64,000 nt of DNA, taken from NCBI GenBank assembly GCA_020072845.1, contig JAIQGF010000001.1:62001-126000 (forward strand), read 5' to 3'. The notes under the pieces are model-generated. The model ran no database searches. It saw only the letters and a list, made by a program, of their open reading frames with translations, and had not been told where the DNA came from. Position numbers and translations under genes: made by a program. Shown one piece after another: positions 24,740-34,785 of the stretch (positions are counted from its first letter, which is position 1; each line of letters begins with the position of its first letter). This DNA is from Terriglobia bacterium (GTDB lineage: Bacteria; Acidobacteriota; Terriglobia; Terriglobales; Acidobacteriaceae).

Positions 24740-26842
24740 TCACTCCCCGCCTGTCGCCGGTTTCACCGCGTCGCTCTTGACCAGCAACGCCAAGCGCGGG
24801 AACGCGAACGTGCCGGCGGCGTCGTCAATCACGGTCACCTGGCAGGTGTACAGCCCCGGCTTGAGTTGGCTGAGCGGCACGTCAAACTGGAAGACGGCGG
24901 CCTTGCGGTCGGGCGCGGTGAGCTGGTGCGCCTCCACCAGCGGTGTTTCGAACGCCTTCACCCTTCCCTGGAAAAACTGGATGCTGGTCAGCAGCCGGAT
25001 TTGTTTTGTCTTGTCAGCCGCGTGCGTGTCCTTCACCGGCTCATAAACTTCGTAATAAAAATATAGGTGCTGGCTGGGCGAGAAGACGTGCAGCACGTTG
25101 GGAATCAGCTCCTCGCCATCTTTGGCCAGGACGTTTTCCGAATTACGCTTGCCCGCATTCTGGATCTGTGTGCCCATCACCACCGAGCTGAGCTTCAGCG
25201 GCGCCTTTTCCCGCTTGTAATCGGGAATGACGACATCGGTCTCGAACGAGCCCAGCCGCCCGCTCTGGTTTTCGCGCAGCACGAACTTCAAGTGGAACTT
25301 GCCGGGCGGCAGCGTGAAGCCGGCCTGGTACTGCACGTTCTTGCGGCGCACCTGCTGCGATTCGTCGAGATTGAGCTTGACGGTGTCGCGCACGTTGCCG
25401 ACGGGACGCTGCAGTTCGTCGCGCACCACGCCGATGATGTCAAGCGTCGCCTTGTCCTTGTCGCCCGATTGGGTGAACGGAATTTCCGACCCCGGCACCA
25501 CCAGCGATACCGGCACGTAGAAGCGCGAATCGCTGAGGCGGAAGTAAGCGGCGGAGAGAAAGACGTCGAGGTCGGTGGACGACAGCTCCGAACTCAATTC
25601 ATCCAGCAACTGCTGCTCGCGGTCGTCCTTGTTGGAATGCGCAAAGTCGCGTGGCGCGTAGTAGCCCTTGCGGAATTCGATCTTGACGTTCGGCACCGAG
25701 GTCTTCACGGTGATCTTGCGGAAACGCCCGTCGCGCGCGGGATTCGAGCTGCGATAGCCGAGCACGTAGTACGCGGAAGTGTCTTCCTGGACTTTCTTGA
25801 AGACGGCGCCGAAGTCGTTGGAATCGAGGAAGGCGCGCCCGCCGGTGTCGGCGGCCAGGGTGACCAGCGTTTCCTGGGTGGAGAAATTGGAATCGAAGGC
25901 ATTGCGCACCGACGCGCCCGAGTAAGGCGAGGTTCCGCGCAGGCTGGCCTGCTGCGCCTCGCCGCCGGGAATAATGGCCTGCAAGCCGCGCATGTCCATC
26001 GGATAAATGGCGACGTTGCCGCGCACCGCGCGGTTGATGGCGTTGCGCAACTGCGACTGGTTCTCGATCCCGGTCTTGTCCATGCCGCTGCTGAAATAAA
26101 TGACCGACTTTTTTTGCTCGATGCGGGAGAGCGAGTCGGCCAGCGACTGCAGCGCTTCCAGCCGCCGGTCGGTGTTGAAGATGTTGTATTCGGTGTCGTC
26201 CGGCGTGAAGGGCTGCGCGGTATCGGCGGTGCCCTCGGTGTCGCCGGTTATCCCGGCGTCGAATCCTCCTCCGCTCGATGGATTCATTCGTGCCAGCGCT
26301 TTGACCAATAGGTCGTGGTCCGATGTAAGGTCCTGGTTCACTTGCAGCGATGACGCCAGCGAGATCACGGCGACCATGTCGGAGGGCGTCATCTGCTTGT
26401 CCACGAACTTCTGCGCCGCCTGCACCGCGCGCTCGATCTCCTCCGGCTGCATGGAGGTGAGATCGAAGAACAGCACGACGATCCGATGGTCGCGGAATTC
26501 CAGCTTGTCGGTGGGCTTCACCACGGGCACTGACGGGGTGGTGCGAGGCGCGACCAGCACCGCTTGCGCCGGCTGCGGGACCGCCTGGGTATCCGTCTGC
26601 TCGAAATCGAAGCTGTCGATGCGCTGCTGCTTGCCGTCCTCGTACAGCGTGAAGTCTTCTTTCTTCAGGCCGCGGACGATGGCGCCGCTCTTGTCGCGCA
26701 CGACGACGTTGGCCAGCACCACGTCGGTCTCAACGCGGAAGCGGTAGAGCGCTCCGCCCTGCTGTTGCCCCGGAAGCGGCGGCACAAGCATGGCCGCGAT
26801 CAGCGCGATAGCCGCGACACGAAATGTGAAACTGTTTTTCAA
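24740..26842 (-). CDS. VWFA-related acidobacterial domain protein (TIGR03436-like), secreted
   Basis: 700 residues with an N-terminal signal peptide (AAIALIAAMLVPPLPGQ). The front part matches the acidobacterial VWFA-related domain: VDVVLANVVVRDKSGAIVRGLKKEDFTLYEDGKQQ-type segment, then a von Willebrand A fold (IVVLFFDLTSMQPEEI, KSVIYFSSGMDKTG, the adhesion-like DSNDFGAVFKKVQEDTSAYYVLGY). The C-terminal 300 residues are beta-rich. These proteins are expanded in Acidobacteriota; function is unknown. It is upstream of the TonB-dependent receptor's end on the same strand. Confidence 0.88.
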   Translation of the reverse strand: MKNSFTFRVAAIALIAAMLVPPLPGQQQGGALYRFRVETDVVLANVVVRDKSGAIVRGLKKEDFTLYEDGKQQRIDSFDFEQTDTQAVPQPAQAVLVAPRTTPSVPVVKPTDKLEFRDHRIVVLFFDLTSMQPEEIERAVQAAQKFVDKQMTPSDMVAVISLASSLQVNQDLTSDHDLLVKALARMNPSSGGGFDAGITGDTEGTADTAQPFTPDDTEYNIFNTDRRLEALQSLADSLSRIEQKKSVIYFSSGMDKTGIENQSQLRNAINRAVRGNVAIYPMDMRGLQAIIPGGEAQQASLRGTSPYSGASVRNAFDSNFSTQETLVTLAADTGGRAFLDSNDFGAVFKKVQEDTSAYYVLGYRSSNPARDGRFRKITVKTSVPNVKIEFRKGYYAPRDFAHSNKDDREQQLLDELSSELSSTDLDVFLSAAYFRLSDSRFYVPVSLVVPGSEIPFTQSGDKDKATLDIIGVVRDELQRPVGNVRDTVKLNLDESQQVRRKNVQYQAGFTLPPGKFHLKFVLRENQSGRLGSFETDVVIPDYKREKAPLKLSSVVMGTQIQNAGKRNSENVLAKDGEELIPNVLHVFSPSQHLYFYYEVYEPVKDTHAADKTKQIRLLTSIQFFQGRVKAFETPLVEAHQLTAPDRKAAVFQFDVPLSQLKPGLYTCQVTVIDDAAGTFAFPRLALLVKSDAVKPATGGE

Positions 26843-26876
26843 ATCACTAAATCACAAATCACTAAATCACAAATTG
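26840..26876. repeat. Short-period repeat, word AAATCACT/AAATCACA
   Basis: CAAATCACTAAATCACAAAT is repeated nearly twice in the 34-base gap between the receptor stop and the VWFA start. Confidence 0.6.
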
Positions 26877-29800
26877 CTAGAACCTGTACCTCGCCAAAAA
26901 TTGCAGCTGCCTCATCCCGCCGGGCAAGATCACGTGCCCGAAAGTAGGTGAATTCACGACCGTGTCAATGGTCGTGAACTGCGGGTTGTTGAACACGTTG
27001 GTCGCCTGCAGGCGCACTTCGAACCCTTTCGTATCGCCCATGGTGAACGTCTTGGCGATTGCCATGTTCACGGAAAACGTATGCGGGCCTTCGATGGTGT
27101 TGCGCCCGGCATCGCCGAAGGTTCCGGCCGGAGGAATGACGAACGCCGCCGTGTTGAACCATTCCGCCACGGTGGGATCGGACAGCGGTACCGGCTGGCC
27201 GGTGACATTGGCGCGCAGCGTGCCGTTCACGCCGCTGGCCACGTCGGTAAAGCTGCCCAGCACGCGAGCGGTGAATGGCATCCCGGTAGCAAAGGCGATA
27301 TTGCCGCTCCATTGCCAGTCGCCGAAGATGCGCGAGGCCAGCGTGGTGGTCGAAAGCCAGCGCTTGTTCGTGCCCCAGGGAAGTTCGTACACGTAATCCG
27401 CCGTGAGCCGGTGCCGCTGGTCGAAGCTGGAAAGCCCGCGCTCGGCCGCCAGGTCCTGATCGTTCTGCGCCACCACGACCGCCCCGCCGCCGATGGTGGA
27501 AGCATTGTCAATCGACTTCGAATAGGTATAGCGGCCGCCGACGGAAAGTCCGCCGGACATTCTCTTGTTCAGCCGCACCGAGGCGCTGTGCATGATGGAA
27601 TCCGCATTCGACGACTCCCACAGGAACGGCTGCACTCCGGCGATGCTCAAGCCGCCGCTCGGCGTCCGGTTGGGCGCGCGGAACAGGTCAAGGTGCGTTC
27701 CCTTGCTGCCGTTGTAATCCAGGTTTAGCACCAGGGTGCGCGTCAGCTCGCGCTGCACGTCGAGGTTCCAAATCTGCACATAACCGAGGCGGTAATAGCG
27801 GTCCACACCGTAGTTGTTGGTGGTGGTGGCGGAAGGCGCGCTGGTGAACGCGTTCTGCAGCAGGAGCGGGCTCGCGGTGGTTCCGATGTTGGTCTGCGTG
27901 AAATCGAACGGCGGCTGGAACGACAAGTTCTGCACGATCGCGGAATACTGCGTGGTGTTGTAGTTGATCCCGTAACCGGCGCGCACCACGGTCTTTGCCA
28001 TTGGTTTCCAGGCGATGCCGATGCGTGGCGCCAGATTGTTGCGATCGGGATTGACCAGCGTTGCCGGAAACGCGCCGCTGTAAGGCCCCGCCGAACTGCA
28101 TGCGCCGATTGTGGCCGCGCACACCGGCGCCACCGCCACGAATCCAGGCGCGGCGTCCAGGTTGGCGAGTTGATGGTTTTGTTCCGTGAACGGCGAGACG
28201 TATTCATAGCGCAAGCCAACGTTGATGGTCAGGTTACCGCGCACGCGCCAGTCGTCCTGGATAAACAAGTCCCACGAATTCGCCGCGAAATGATAGTCGT
28301 TGACGCCGTACTGCACCGAGGCCTGCTGCGGCAGGCCGAGGAGGAAGTCGGCAAAATCGAATCCCGTGCCCGGCACCGCCACGCCATTCACGTATTGCGC
28401 GGTGTACAGGCCAGTGAAAACGAAGCTGCCGCGCGCGTTCTTGTCGGTCTGCGGGTTCTGGTGGATGCGGCGGAAATCGCCGCCCCAGCGCACATTGTGC
28501 TTGCCGTGGTTCCAGATCACGGTATCGGACAGCGACCAGGTGCTATCGTGGCGCGCCAGCGGCGTGATGTCGTTCACGCCGACGAAGTCGGTAAACGAAA
28601 GCCCCGGCACGCCCCAGTCGAACGGGTTCTGCGAAACACCGAGAATTCCTGCTTCGGCCGCGATGTTCTCGACACCCGCGTACAAATTGTTGGTGGAGAA
28701 ATTCCGGCGATTGAAATCGAAGCGCAGATTGTTGGTCAGGTGGCCCTTGCCATAAACCCAACCGGCGGGAACGTCCAGCGCGCTGGTTTTCGACCGCCCT
28801 GCGATGGTCGGCGAGAGGTTGCTCTGCACGTCCGCGCGCTGCCAGTGAATCCCGAAATTCAAGTTGTTGCGCGGCCCGCGCCCGCCGCGCCCGCCTCCGC
28901 CGCCGCCCATCGGGAACGGCATGTTGGACGACGCTCCGAAATTGTGAATGATGCGCAGATTCAAGTTGTCGTTGTTGTTCTCCGTCGAGGTGACGTAGTG
29001 AAAATTCTGGAAACTGGGACTGCCCAGCACATTGGGCTTCGGAATGAAATTCTTCAATAACTCCTGCGCCGCAGAATTGATTCGGATGGTGGGAATCTGG
29101 TTACCGGCGAAATGCTGGCCCGTGACCGGATCGAAGATCTGCACCGGAATCTGCACCCCAGCGGCGTTGCGCGTGGTCGCTTCGGAAAAATCGCCCGCGC
29201 GTTCCTCCAGCGTGGGCACGGTGGAGAGCACGTCGTACGGACTGGTCGAACGATTGCCGGAATAGTTGAGGAAGAAGAAGGTCTTGGCGCCGCCGTTATA
29301 GATGTGCGGGATTTTCAGCGGCCCGCCCAAGGTGGCGCCGAAGCGTTGCTGCAAGTAACCCGGCTGCGTTGTGGGCAGGCCATTCAGCGAATAGGGCTTG
29401 GCGTCGAAGACACCGTCACTGGCGGAGTAAAACAGCGCTCCATGCGGCTTGTTGAGGTTGAAGCCGCGGCGGCCGCCGATCCTGATGATTTGTCCGCCGC
29501 CTCCGCCGGGGCCTCCGCGCCCTCCCGGGCCTCCTCCGGGTCCGCCCATACCGCCGCCCATGTTTCCGAATTCGCCGCGGGCGGCGCGGTCGCGGAACTC
29601 CTGGATGCGTTCGCGCATCTGCTCGTCATTGCCGCCAAACATCATGTCGTTGGTCTGCGCGGCATTGTTGGAGGAGGCAATCGCCACCGACTCGGTGGCG
29701 GCGTCCGGGTTCAGCGCCTGCGACGGCATGCCGGTCATGTCCGTCGCACCGCCGCCGTTCCCGTTGCCCTCGCTCTGCCCCATGCCGGAAGGATCGGTGG

Positions 29801-30254
29801 CCAGCGCAAGGTTCTGGAAACCGCGGCTCGCCAGGCCGGCAACCTGCTGCTGTGTCTGCTGTTGCTGGCGCTGCTCTTCCGCCTGCGCGCGCGACTGCAA
29901 CATCATTTCCAGGTCGGCGCGCGGATGGCAGTTGGCGGCATTGACCACCACTTCCTTGGTCACGGGTGCGAAACCCGCCAGTTCAGCGCGGATGACGTAG
30001 CGCCCATTCGACGGCGCAACCAGGAAGTAGGCGCCGTCCACCCCGGTGGAGGTCGCGGCCCTCTTGCCGGTCAAGGAATTGGAAGCCGCGATGGCGACGC
30101 CGGGCAGCGGGACCGCGCCGGCGACCGCCCTTCCCGCCACGTCGCAGGATGCCGGCGCTTGCGCGAACCCGTGCGACGCCGCGGCCAACAGCAGCACCAT
30201 GGCCGCAAGCCGGCCGCGTCTGGAGAATGTCGGAAGCACTGGGACAAACTTCAT
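26877..30254 (-). CDS. Oar-like TonB-dependent outer-membrane receptor
   Basis: 1125 residues from the ATG at 30254 (MKFVPVLPTFSRRG), with signal peptide ending at SHGFAQ. An N-terminal carboxypeptidase-regulatory-like beta domain (about 30-120: GVAIAASNSLTGKRAATSTGVDGAYFLV) is followed by a Gln- and Gly-rich region, plug-like segment and a C-terminal beta-barrel ending LQFLARYRF with terminal aromatic residue. The region around residue 230-260 is very Gly-rich with RGG-type repeats, and no standard plug signature is obvious, as in acidobacterial Oar-like receptors. Transport substrate unknown. Confidence 0.88.
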   Translation of the reverse strand: MKFVPVLPTFSRRGRLAAMVLLLAAASHGFAQAPASCDVAGRAVAGAVPLPGVAIAASNSLTGKRAATSTGVDGAYFLVAPSNGRYVIRAELAGFAPVTKEVVVNAANCHPRADLEMMLQSRAQAEEQRQQQQTQQQVAGLASRGFQNLALATDPSGMGQSEGNGNGGGATDMTGMPSQALNPDAATESVAIASSNNAAQTNDMMFGGNDEQMRERIQEFRDRAARGEFGNMGGGMGGPGGGPGGRGGPGGGGGQIIRIGGRRGFNLNKPHGALFYSASDGVFDAKPYSLNGLPTTQPGYLQQRFGATLGGPLKIPHIYNGGAKTFFFLNYSGNRSTSPYDVLSTVPTLEERAGDFSEATTRNAAGVQIPVQIFDPVTGQHFAGNQIPTIRINSAAQELLKNFIPKPNVLGSPSFQNFHYVTSTENNNDNLNLRIIHNFGASSNMPFPMGGGGGGRGGRGPRNNLNFGIHWQRADVQSNLSPTIAGRSKTSALDVPAGWVYGKGHLTNNLRFDFNRRNFSTNNLYAGVENIAAEAGILGVSQNPFDWGVPGLSFTDFVGVNDITPLARHDSTWSLSDTVIWNHGKHNVRWGGDFRRIHQNPQTDKNARGSFVFTGLYTAQYVNGVAVPGTGFDFADFLLGLPQQASVQYGVNDYHFAANSWDLFIQDDWRVRGNLTINVGLRYEYVSPFTEQNHQLANLDAAPGFVAVAPVCAATIGACSSAGPYSGAFPATLVNPDRNNLAPRIGIAWKPMAKTVVRAGYGINYNTTQYSAIVQNLSFQPPFDFTQTNIGTTASPLLLQNAFTSAPSATTTNNYGVDRYYRLGYVQIWNLDVQRELTRTLVLNLDYNGSKGTHLDLFRAPNRTPSGGLSIAGVQPFLWESSNADSIMHSASVRLNKRMSGGLSVGGRYTYSKSIDNASTIGGGAVVVAQNDQDLAAERGLSSFDQRHRLTADYVYELPWGTNKRWLSTTTLASRIFGDWQWSGNIAFATGMPFTARVLGSFTDVASGVNGTLRANVTGQPVPLSDPTVAEWFNTAAFVIPPAGTFGDAGRNTIEGPHTFSVNMAIAKTFTMGDTKGFEVRLQATNVFNNPQFTTIDTVVNSPTFGHVILPGGMRQLQFLARYRF

Positions 30255-30370
30255 CGGCAGAATGTAGATGAGTGTGCTAACCCGAAGGTAAGCGATTCGA
30301 CTGCGTTCGCGGCGCAAAAGCCACGTAAAATTTTGTCAATCCAGGGTGCTCTCGGCGGAACTCGGTACGA

Positions 30371-31063
30371 TTATTTCGGCGGCTGAGGCGGCGCTTGCGG
30401 GCGTTCTCCGCCCATCATCATGCGCATGTCGCCCGCGTTGAATGTGGATGGCACAAATACGCCCGCCGCATTTAACGCGCCGCGCCCGAATACATGATCG
30501 CCCACTTTGATGTCGGGCAGCGTGATGCTGTCGCGCCCTTTGCGAAATGAAGTGTTCTCGTCCACCTCGATGGTCTGGGTTTGGCCATCCGGGCGCGCGA
30601 TCGCCAGCTTGGTGCCATCAATCGCCTTCACTTCGCCGGCGATGAACTGCTTGCCCATGCCCTCACGCAGCGCCTGCATGTCGCCCTGGCCCACGCCCTG
30701 GCGTGACGCCACGAACCGCGCCGTCCAAGCGTCGTTGCCTGCCGGCTCGCCGCCGACCATCACCATGTCGCCGGGCTTGAAATCGGCAAGCTTCGCCTCC
30801 TGACGGTCTTTTCTGAAGCGCGTTTCGCTCGTGACCTTCACCGTCACCGTCTTGCCCTGCATGGTTTTGACGGTAAATCCGTCTTTCTTGATTTCACCGA
30901 TCGTCCCGGCAATCCCCGGCCCTTGGCGCATGCCGCGGCCTTCGCGCCGCGCTTGAGCTTCGTTACTGGCGGGCTTGTCGCTCGGAGCAGGTTTATCGCT
31001 GGTTTGCGCGCTGCACAGCAATGGCGCGGCGAGCAGGAGAAGAACGGCGCAACTGCGTTTCAT
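30371..31063 (-). CDS. Secreted DUF5666-type protein
   Basis: 230 residues: signal peptide (SCAVLLLLAAPLLCSA), a charged linker with a repeated DKPA motif, then two related beta domains, IAGTIGEIKKDGFTVKTMQG and FIAGEVKAIDGTKLAIARPD, each followed by a TRFRKDRQ / TSFRKGRD strand. The repeated domain fits DUF5666. The C-terminus is Met/Pro-rich. It is divergent from the DUF5916 gene and 116 bases downstream of the receptor start. Function unknown. Confidence 0.72.
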   Translation of the reverse strand: MKRSCAVLLLLAAPLLCSAQTSDKPAPSDKPASNEAQARREGRGMRQGPGIAGTIGEIKKDGFTVKTMQGKTVTVKVTSETRFRKDRQEAKLADFKPGDMVMVGGEPAGNDAWTARFVASRQGVGQGDMQALREGMGKQFIAGEVKAIDGTKLAIARPDGQTQTIEVDENTSFRKGRDSITLPDIKVGDHVFGRGALNAAGVFVPSTFNAGDMRMMMGGERPQAPPQPPK

Positions 31064-31082
31064 GAAAACCTCGCGTCGATTA

Positions 31083-31121
31083 CCGAAAACCGAGAACCGA
31101 GAACCGATGACTTCTTAAGTT
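31083..31121. repeat. Short-period repeat, word CCGAGAA
   Basis: CCGAAAA-CCGAGAA-CCGAGAA-CCGATGA runs into CTTCTTAAGTTCTAG. It sits between divergent DUF5666 and DUF5916 genes, in the probable promoter region. Confidence 0.5.
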
Positions 31122-31212
31122 CTAGACACCCGTGCCTGTAAAAAGTTGTTACCTGCGGCCATAGCACTGTGGTTTGGATCACCGCTGCTGTATTCTTTCT
31201 CGTCATTTTGCC

Positions 31213-33441
31213 ATGATGCGCGGGATTCTGCTCGTCCTCATCTTCGCCATTCTTCCGCTGGCTGTCACGCCCCTTCACGGACAACTGGCCGCGAATACCG
31301 GGGACCACACAATCCGCGTGCGCCGCATCAACAACGCGCACCTAAAAATTGACGGCAAGCTTGACGAACCGGTTTGGACGACGATCGAACCGATCACCAA
31401 CTTCACTCAAACGCAGCCCCACGAAGGCGCGCCCGTCAGCCGCCGCACCGAAGCCCGCATTTTCTACGACGACAACAACATCTACTTCGGTTTCCGCTTC
31501 GAGGACGACCCCGACAAGATCAACTACCACTTCGTCGCCCGAGATGTCTCCAGCGGCTCCGACAGCGCCGACATCCTGCTCGACACCTTCCACGACCGCC
31601 GCACCGGCTACTTCTTCAGCATCACCGCCGCCGGCGTGCAGTTCGACGGCACCTTCGACGAATCGCGCGGCGGCCAGGGCTTCGGCACGATTGACCTGAC
31701 CTGGGACGGCATCTGGTACAGCGGCGTCTCGCGCGAGTCCTGGGGCTGGTCGGCGGAAGTTGTGATTCCGTTCAAGTCCATCCGCATCGCGCAGGGCTCC
31801 TCGCAGGAATGGGGCATCAACATCGGGCGCGAGCGGCTGCGGGAGAACGAATTCGCATTCTGGGTTCCGGTGCCGCTCTTCGAAGGCTTCATGAAGCCCT
31901 CGCGCGCCGGCGTGCTGACCGGGCTGGAAAACGTACACGTCGGGCGCAATCTCGAGCTGGTTCCGTTCGCCGGCGGCGCCGACCGCAGCGGCGGACGCCA
32001 GCCCCAGCTCAACAAGGTCACCGCCAACGGCGGACTCAACGCGCGCTACGGTCTGCGGCAGAACCTGACCGCCAACCTCGCCATCAATCCCGACTTCGGC
32101 GAAACCGAGGCCGACCAGTTCACCGCCGAGGTCTCCCGCTTCGAAATCTTCTTCCCTGAAAAGCGCCAGTTCTTCACCGAGGGCGCCAACTATTTCCAGA
32201 CGCCGCTGCAACTGTTCTTCTCGCGCCGCATCGGCTCGCCCATGCCCGACGGCGAACCGCAGCGCATCCTGGAGGGCGGCAAGATCACCGGCAAGAGCGG
32301 CGGATGGACCATCGGGGCGCTGGAAGCCGTCACGCAGTCGCAAGACTACGTCGATCCCGCAACCCAAACCCTGCAGCAAGCGCCGGGAGCGTTTTTCGGC
32401 GTCCTGCGCCTGCAGCATGATTTGTTTCAGAAGTCCGCCTTCGGTTTCATGACCGTGAATCGCCGGCAGGAGCCGGGCAGCGTCGGCCAGAGCGAGAGCA
32501 CGCACGCGGTGGACCTCAGCATCCTCTCCGGCCCGCATATTCGCTGGGTTTCGCAGGCCATGGTCAATACCAACGACGCCCATCCCGGCGTGGACGCGCA
32601 GCATCTGGGGTGGACCTCGGAGTTTATCTACGATTCCGACAAGTTCACCTACGATACCGGCGGCAAGTTCCTCGGCAACAAGGTCGACCTCAGCCACACC
32701 GGCTTCGAACCCGAGGTAGACCGCTGGATCGGCTGGGTGAACGCGACCTGGAAACCGTTCATCAACCGCTATGGCGTCCGCCAGCTCTTCTTCAATTGGA
32801 ATTACGACGAAAGCAACGGCACTCACGGCGAACTGGAAGACTCCAACGCCTATTTCGATTTCAAGGCGCAGTTCAAGAATTTCTGGACCGTGCACTTCCG
32901 CGGCAATTACGACCGCACCCGATTTTTTTTCTTCACGCCGGACTTCCAGCGCCTGCCCAACACCCGCGGCTACGAGGTGCCGACTTATATCGTGGAGCTC
33001 TCCTCCAACCAGAGCCGGCGCGTGTATTTTGATCTGCTGTTCCAGACGCAAAAGATGGTGCAGTACAACGAGAATTTCTACGGCTCCAAGCGCGAGCTGC
33101 AACTTCAGTCCACGGCGCGACTGGGTCGCCACCTGCGCGCTGAACTCAGCGCCATTCTCATTGACGAACATCTCCAGAACGACCGCCACTTCCAGTACCG
33201 CCGCTTTTTCATCTCGCGTTGGACCTACCAGTTCAACACCAAGGCGCGCGCCCGCGTCTTCGCGCAGTACGCCAGCGACCGCCACGGCAACGACCTCAGC
33301 ATCAACTCGCTGTTCGCCTACGATTTCACCGCCCGCAGCGCGCTTTATATCGGCTACAACCGCCAGCGCCGCTCGCCGTTCGACGTCACCGATCTTGGCA
33401 ACCAGGTGTTCGTGAAGCTTTCGTACTTGTTTGCGTTCTAG
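31213..33441 (+). CDS. DUF5916 outer-membrane protein with N-terminal CBM9-like domain
   Basis: About 742 residues. The signal peptide is ILLVLIFAILPLAVTPLHGQ. A carbohydrate-binding family 9-like domain fills about 35-235 (IDGKLDEPVWTTIEPITNF, ARIFYDDNNIYFGFRFED, WSAEVVIPFKSIRI). The rest matches DUF5916: FGETEADQFTAEVSRFEIFFPEKRQFF and a set of amphipathic strands ending VKLSYLFAF, a typical outer-membrane terminal aromatic. The start was moved from an in-frame codon at 31174 to the ATG at 31213 in front of the signal peptide (31216 is equally possible). Function unknown. Confidence 0.85.
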   Translation: MMRGILLVLIFAILPLAVTPLHGQLAANTGDHTIRVRRINNAHLKIDGKLDEPVWTTIEPITNFTQTQPHEGAPVSRRTEARIFYDDNNIYFGFRFEDDPDKINYHFVARDVSSGSDSADILLDTFHDRRTGYFFSITAAGVQFDGTFDESRGGQGFGTIDLTWDGIWYSGVSRESWGWSAEVVIPFKSIRIAQGSSQEWGINIGRERLRENEFAFWVPVPLFEGFMKPSRAGVLTGLENVHVGRNLELVPFAGGADRSGGRQPQLNKVTANGGLNARYGLRQNLTANLAINPDFGETEADQFTAEVSRFEIFFPEKRQFFTEGANYFQTPLQLFFSRRIGSPMPDGEPQRILEGGKITGKSGGWTIGALEAVTQSQDYVDPATQTLQQAPGAFFGVLRLQHDLFQKSAFGFMTVNRRQEPGSVGQSESTHAVDLSILSGPHIRWVSQAMVNTNDAHPGVDAQHLGWTSEFIYDSDKFTYDTGGKFLGNKVDLSHTGFEPEVDRWIGWVNATWKPFINRYGVRQLFFNWNYDESNGTHGELEDSNAYFDFKAQFKNFWTVHFRGNYDRTRFFFFTPDFQRLPNTRGYEVPTYIVELSSNQSRRVYFDLLFQTQKMVQYNENFYGSKRELQLQSTARLGRHLRAELSAILIDEHLQNDRHFQYRRFFISRWTYQFNTKARARVFAQYASDRHGNDLSINSLFAYDFTARSALYIGYNRQRRSPFDVTDLGNQVFVKLSYLFAF

Positions 33442-33474
33442 ATTCCCGCGAAAATCGCAGTGGGCCTCGTCGCT

Positions 33475-33514
33475 CCAGTTCTTAAACTGAAACTGAAACT
33501 CGAAACTGAAACTT
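33475..33514. repeat. Short-period repeat, word GAAACT
   Basis: AAACTGAAACTGAAACTCGA and AACTGAAACT precede the permease start by 5 bases. A complementary version (AGTTTC units) is at 63945-63966. Confidence 0.6.
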
Positions 33515-33519
33515 TCTCC

Positions 33520-34752
33520 ATGCACCACGCCTTCACAGAAGCGCAGTTCGTCGCCGGGTACCTGATTTTTCTCGCCAGCTACCTGGTGTTCGCCATCGGC
33601 AAATTTCCTGGCTGGAAAATTGACCGCCCCGGCATGGCGATTATCGGCGCCGTACTGATGTTCGCCTTCCGCATCCTCGGCCCCGGCGACGCGCTGCGCT
33701 ACATCAACTTCGCCACCATCGTGCTGCTGTTCTCCATGATGCTGATCGTCGGCAACCTGCACCTGGCGGGCTTCTTCGACCGCGTCGCCGAGTTCGCCGT
33801 CGCCCGCATGGGACGGCATCACCTGCTCCCGGCAATCATTTTCACCAGCGGCATTCTCTCCGCATTCTTTGTGAACGACATCATCTGCCTGGTCATGGTC
33901 CCCTTCGTGCTGACCATCACTCGACGGATGAACGTTCCCCCGGCTCGCTACCTGCTCGCGGTGGCCACCGCCTCGAACATCGGCAGCGTCGCCACCATCA
34001 CCGGTAACCCGCAGAACATCCTGATCGGCTCGTTCTCCGGCATTCCCTACCGTTCTTTTCTCGCCCACCTCGGACCTGTTGCCATTATTGGCCTGTTGCT
34101 CGACTGGCTGGTGCTGCACTTCGTCGGCGACAGGCAAACGCCGGACGACAACAACGGCGTCGTCGTGGAAGTCACGCAGGGCGCTGCACGCTCGCTCGGC
34201 AAGCCGGTTGTGGTGACTGCAGCCGTGCTCGCAGGATTCATGGCCGGTGCGCCGCCCCCTCTGGTAGCGGCCGTGGGCGCAGCGATCTTGCTGATCACGC
34301 GCTCGCTGGAGCCGCGCCTGGTTTACGACGAGGTGGACTGGGGCCTGCTGGTATTTTTCATCGGGCTGTTTCTGATTGTCGGCGGCGCCGAGCAGGTGGG
34401 GCTCACGTCGTTGCTGCTGGAGGTGGCCCAGCGGTGGAACCTGCACAATGCGGCCATTCTCACCATCGTGACCGCCGCGCTGTCGAACCTGGTCAGCAAC
34501 GTGCCCGCCGTTATGCTGCTGAAGTCGTTGGCACCCGGATTTCAAAATCCACGCCACGCCTGGCTCGTCCTCGCCATGGCCAGCACGCTCGCCGGGAACC
34601 TCACCATCACCGGCTCGATCGCGAACATCATCGTCGTCGAACGGTCGCGCCCGGCGGTGCACATCGGGTTTTGGGACTATTTCCGGGTCGGGCTGCCGGT
34701 CACCGCCGCGACGCTGCTATTCGGATGGCTTTGGCTAAGCTGGGTCCCGTGA
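33520..34752 (+). CDS. SLC13/ArsB-NhaD superfamily membrane transporter
   Basis: 410 residues with about eleven hydrophobic segments. Two inverted-repeat signature regions of the ion-transporter superfamily are visible: FFVNDIICLVMVPFVL with TASNIGSVATITGNPQNILIG, and ALSNLVSNVPAVMLLKSL with GNLTITGSIANIIVVE. These SNP/TGNPQN motifs bind substrate in CitT/ArsB/NhaD proteins. Substrate (anion, arsenite or Na+/H+) cannot be told. The ATG at 33520 was chosen because the upstream frame is a GAAACT repeat. Confidence 0.85.
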   Translation: MHHAFTEAQFVAGYLIFLASYLVFAIGKFPGWKIDRPGMAIIGAVLMFAFRILGPGDALRYINFATIVLLFSMMLIVGNLHLAGFFDRVAEFAVARMGRHHLLPAIIFTSGILSAFFVNDIICLVMVPFVLTITRRMNVPPARYLLAVATASNIGSVATITGNPQNILIGSFSGIPYRSFLAHLGPVAIIGLLLDWLVLHFVGDRQTPDDNNGVVVEVTQGAARSLGKPVVVTAAVLAGFMAGAPPPLVAAVGAAILLITRSLEPRLVYDEVDWGLLVFFIGLFLIVGGAEQVGLTSLLLEVAQRWNLHNAAILTIVTAALSNLVSNVPAVMLLKSLAPGFQNPRHAWLVLAMASTLAGNLTITGSIANIIVVERSRPAVHIGFWDYFRVGLPVTAATLLFGWLWLSWVP

Positions 34753-34785
34753 GGTCATTGCGAAACTCTGCTATCCTTCCGCGCC

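Noticed and set aside
31342-34662. Open frame of about 1100 codons on the minus strand
   Set aside because: It is antisense to the DUF5916 gene and the transporter, both with clear motifs.
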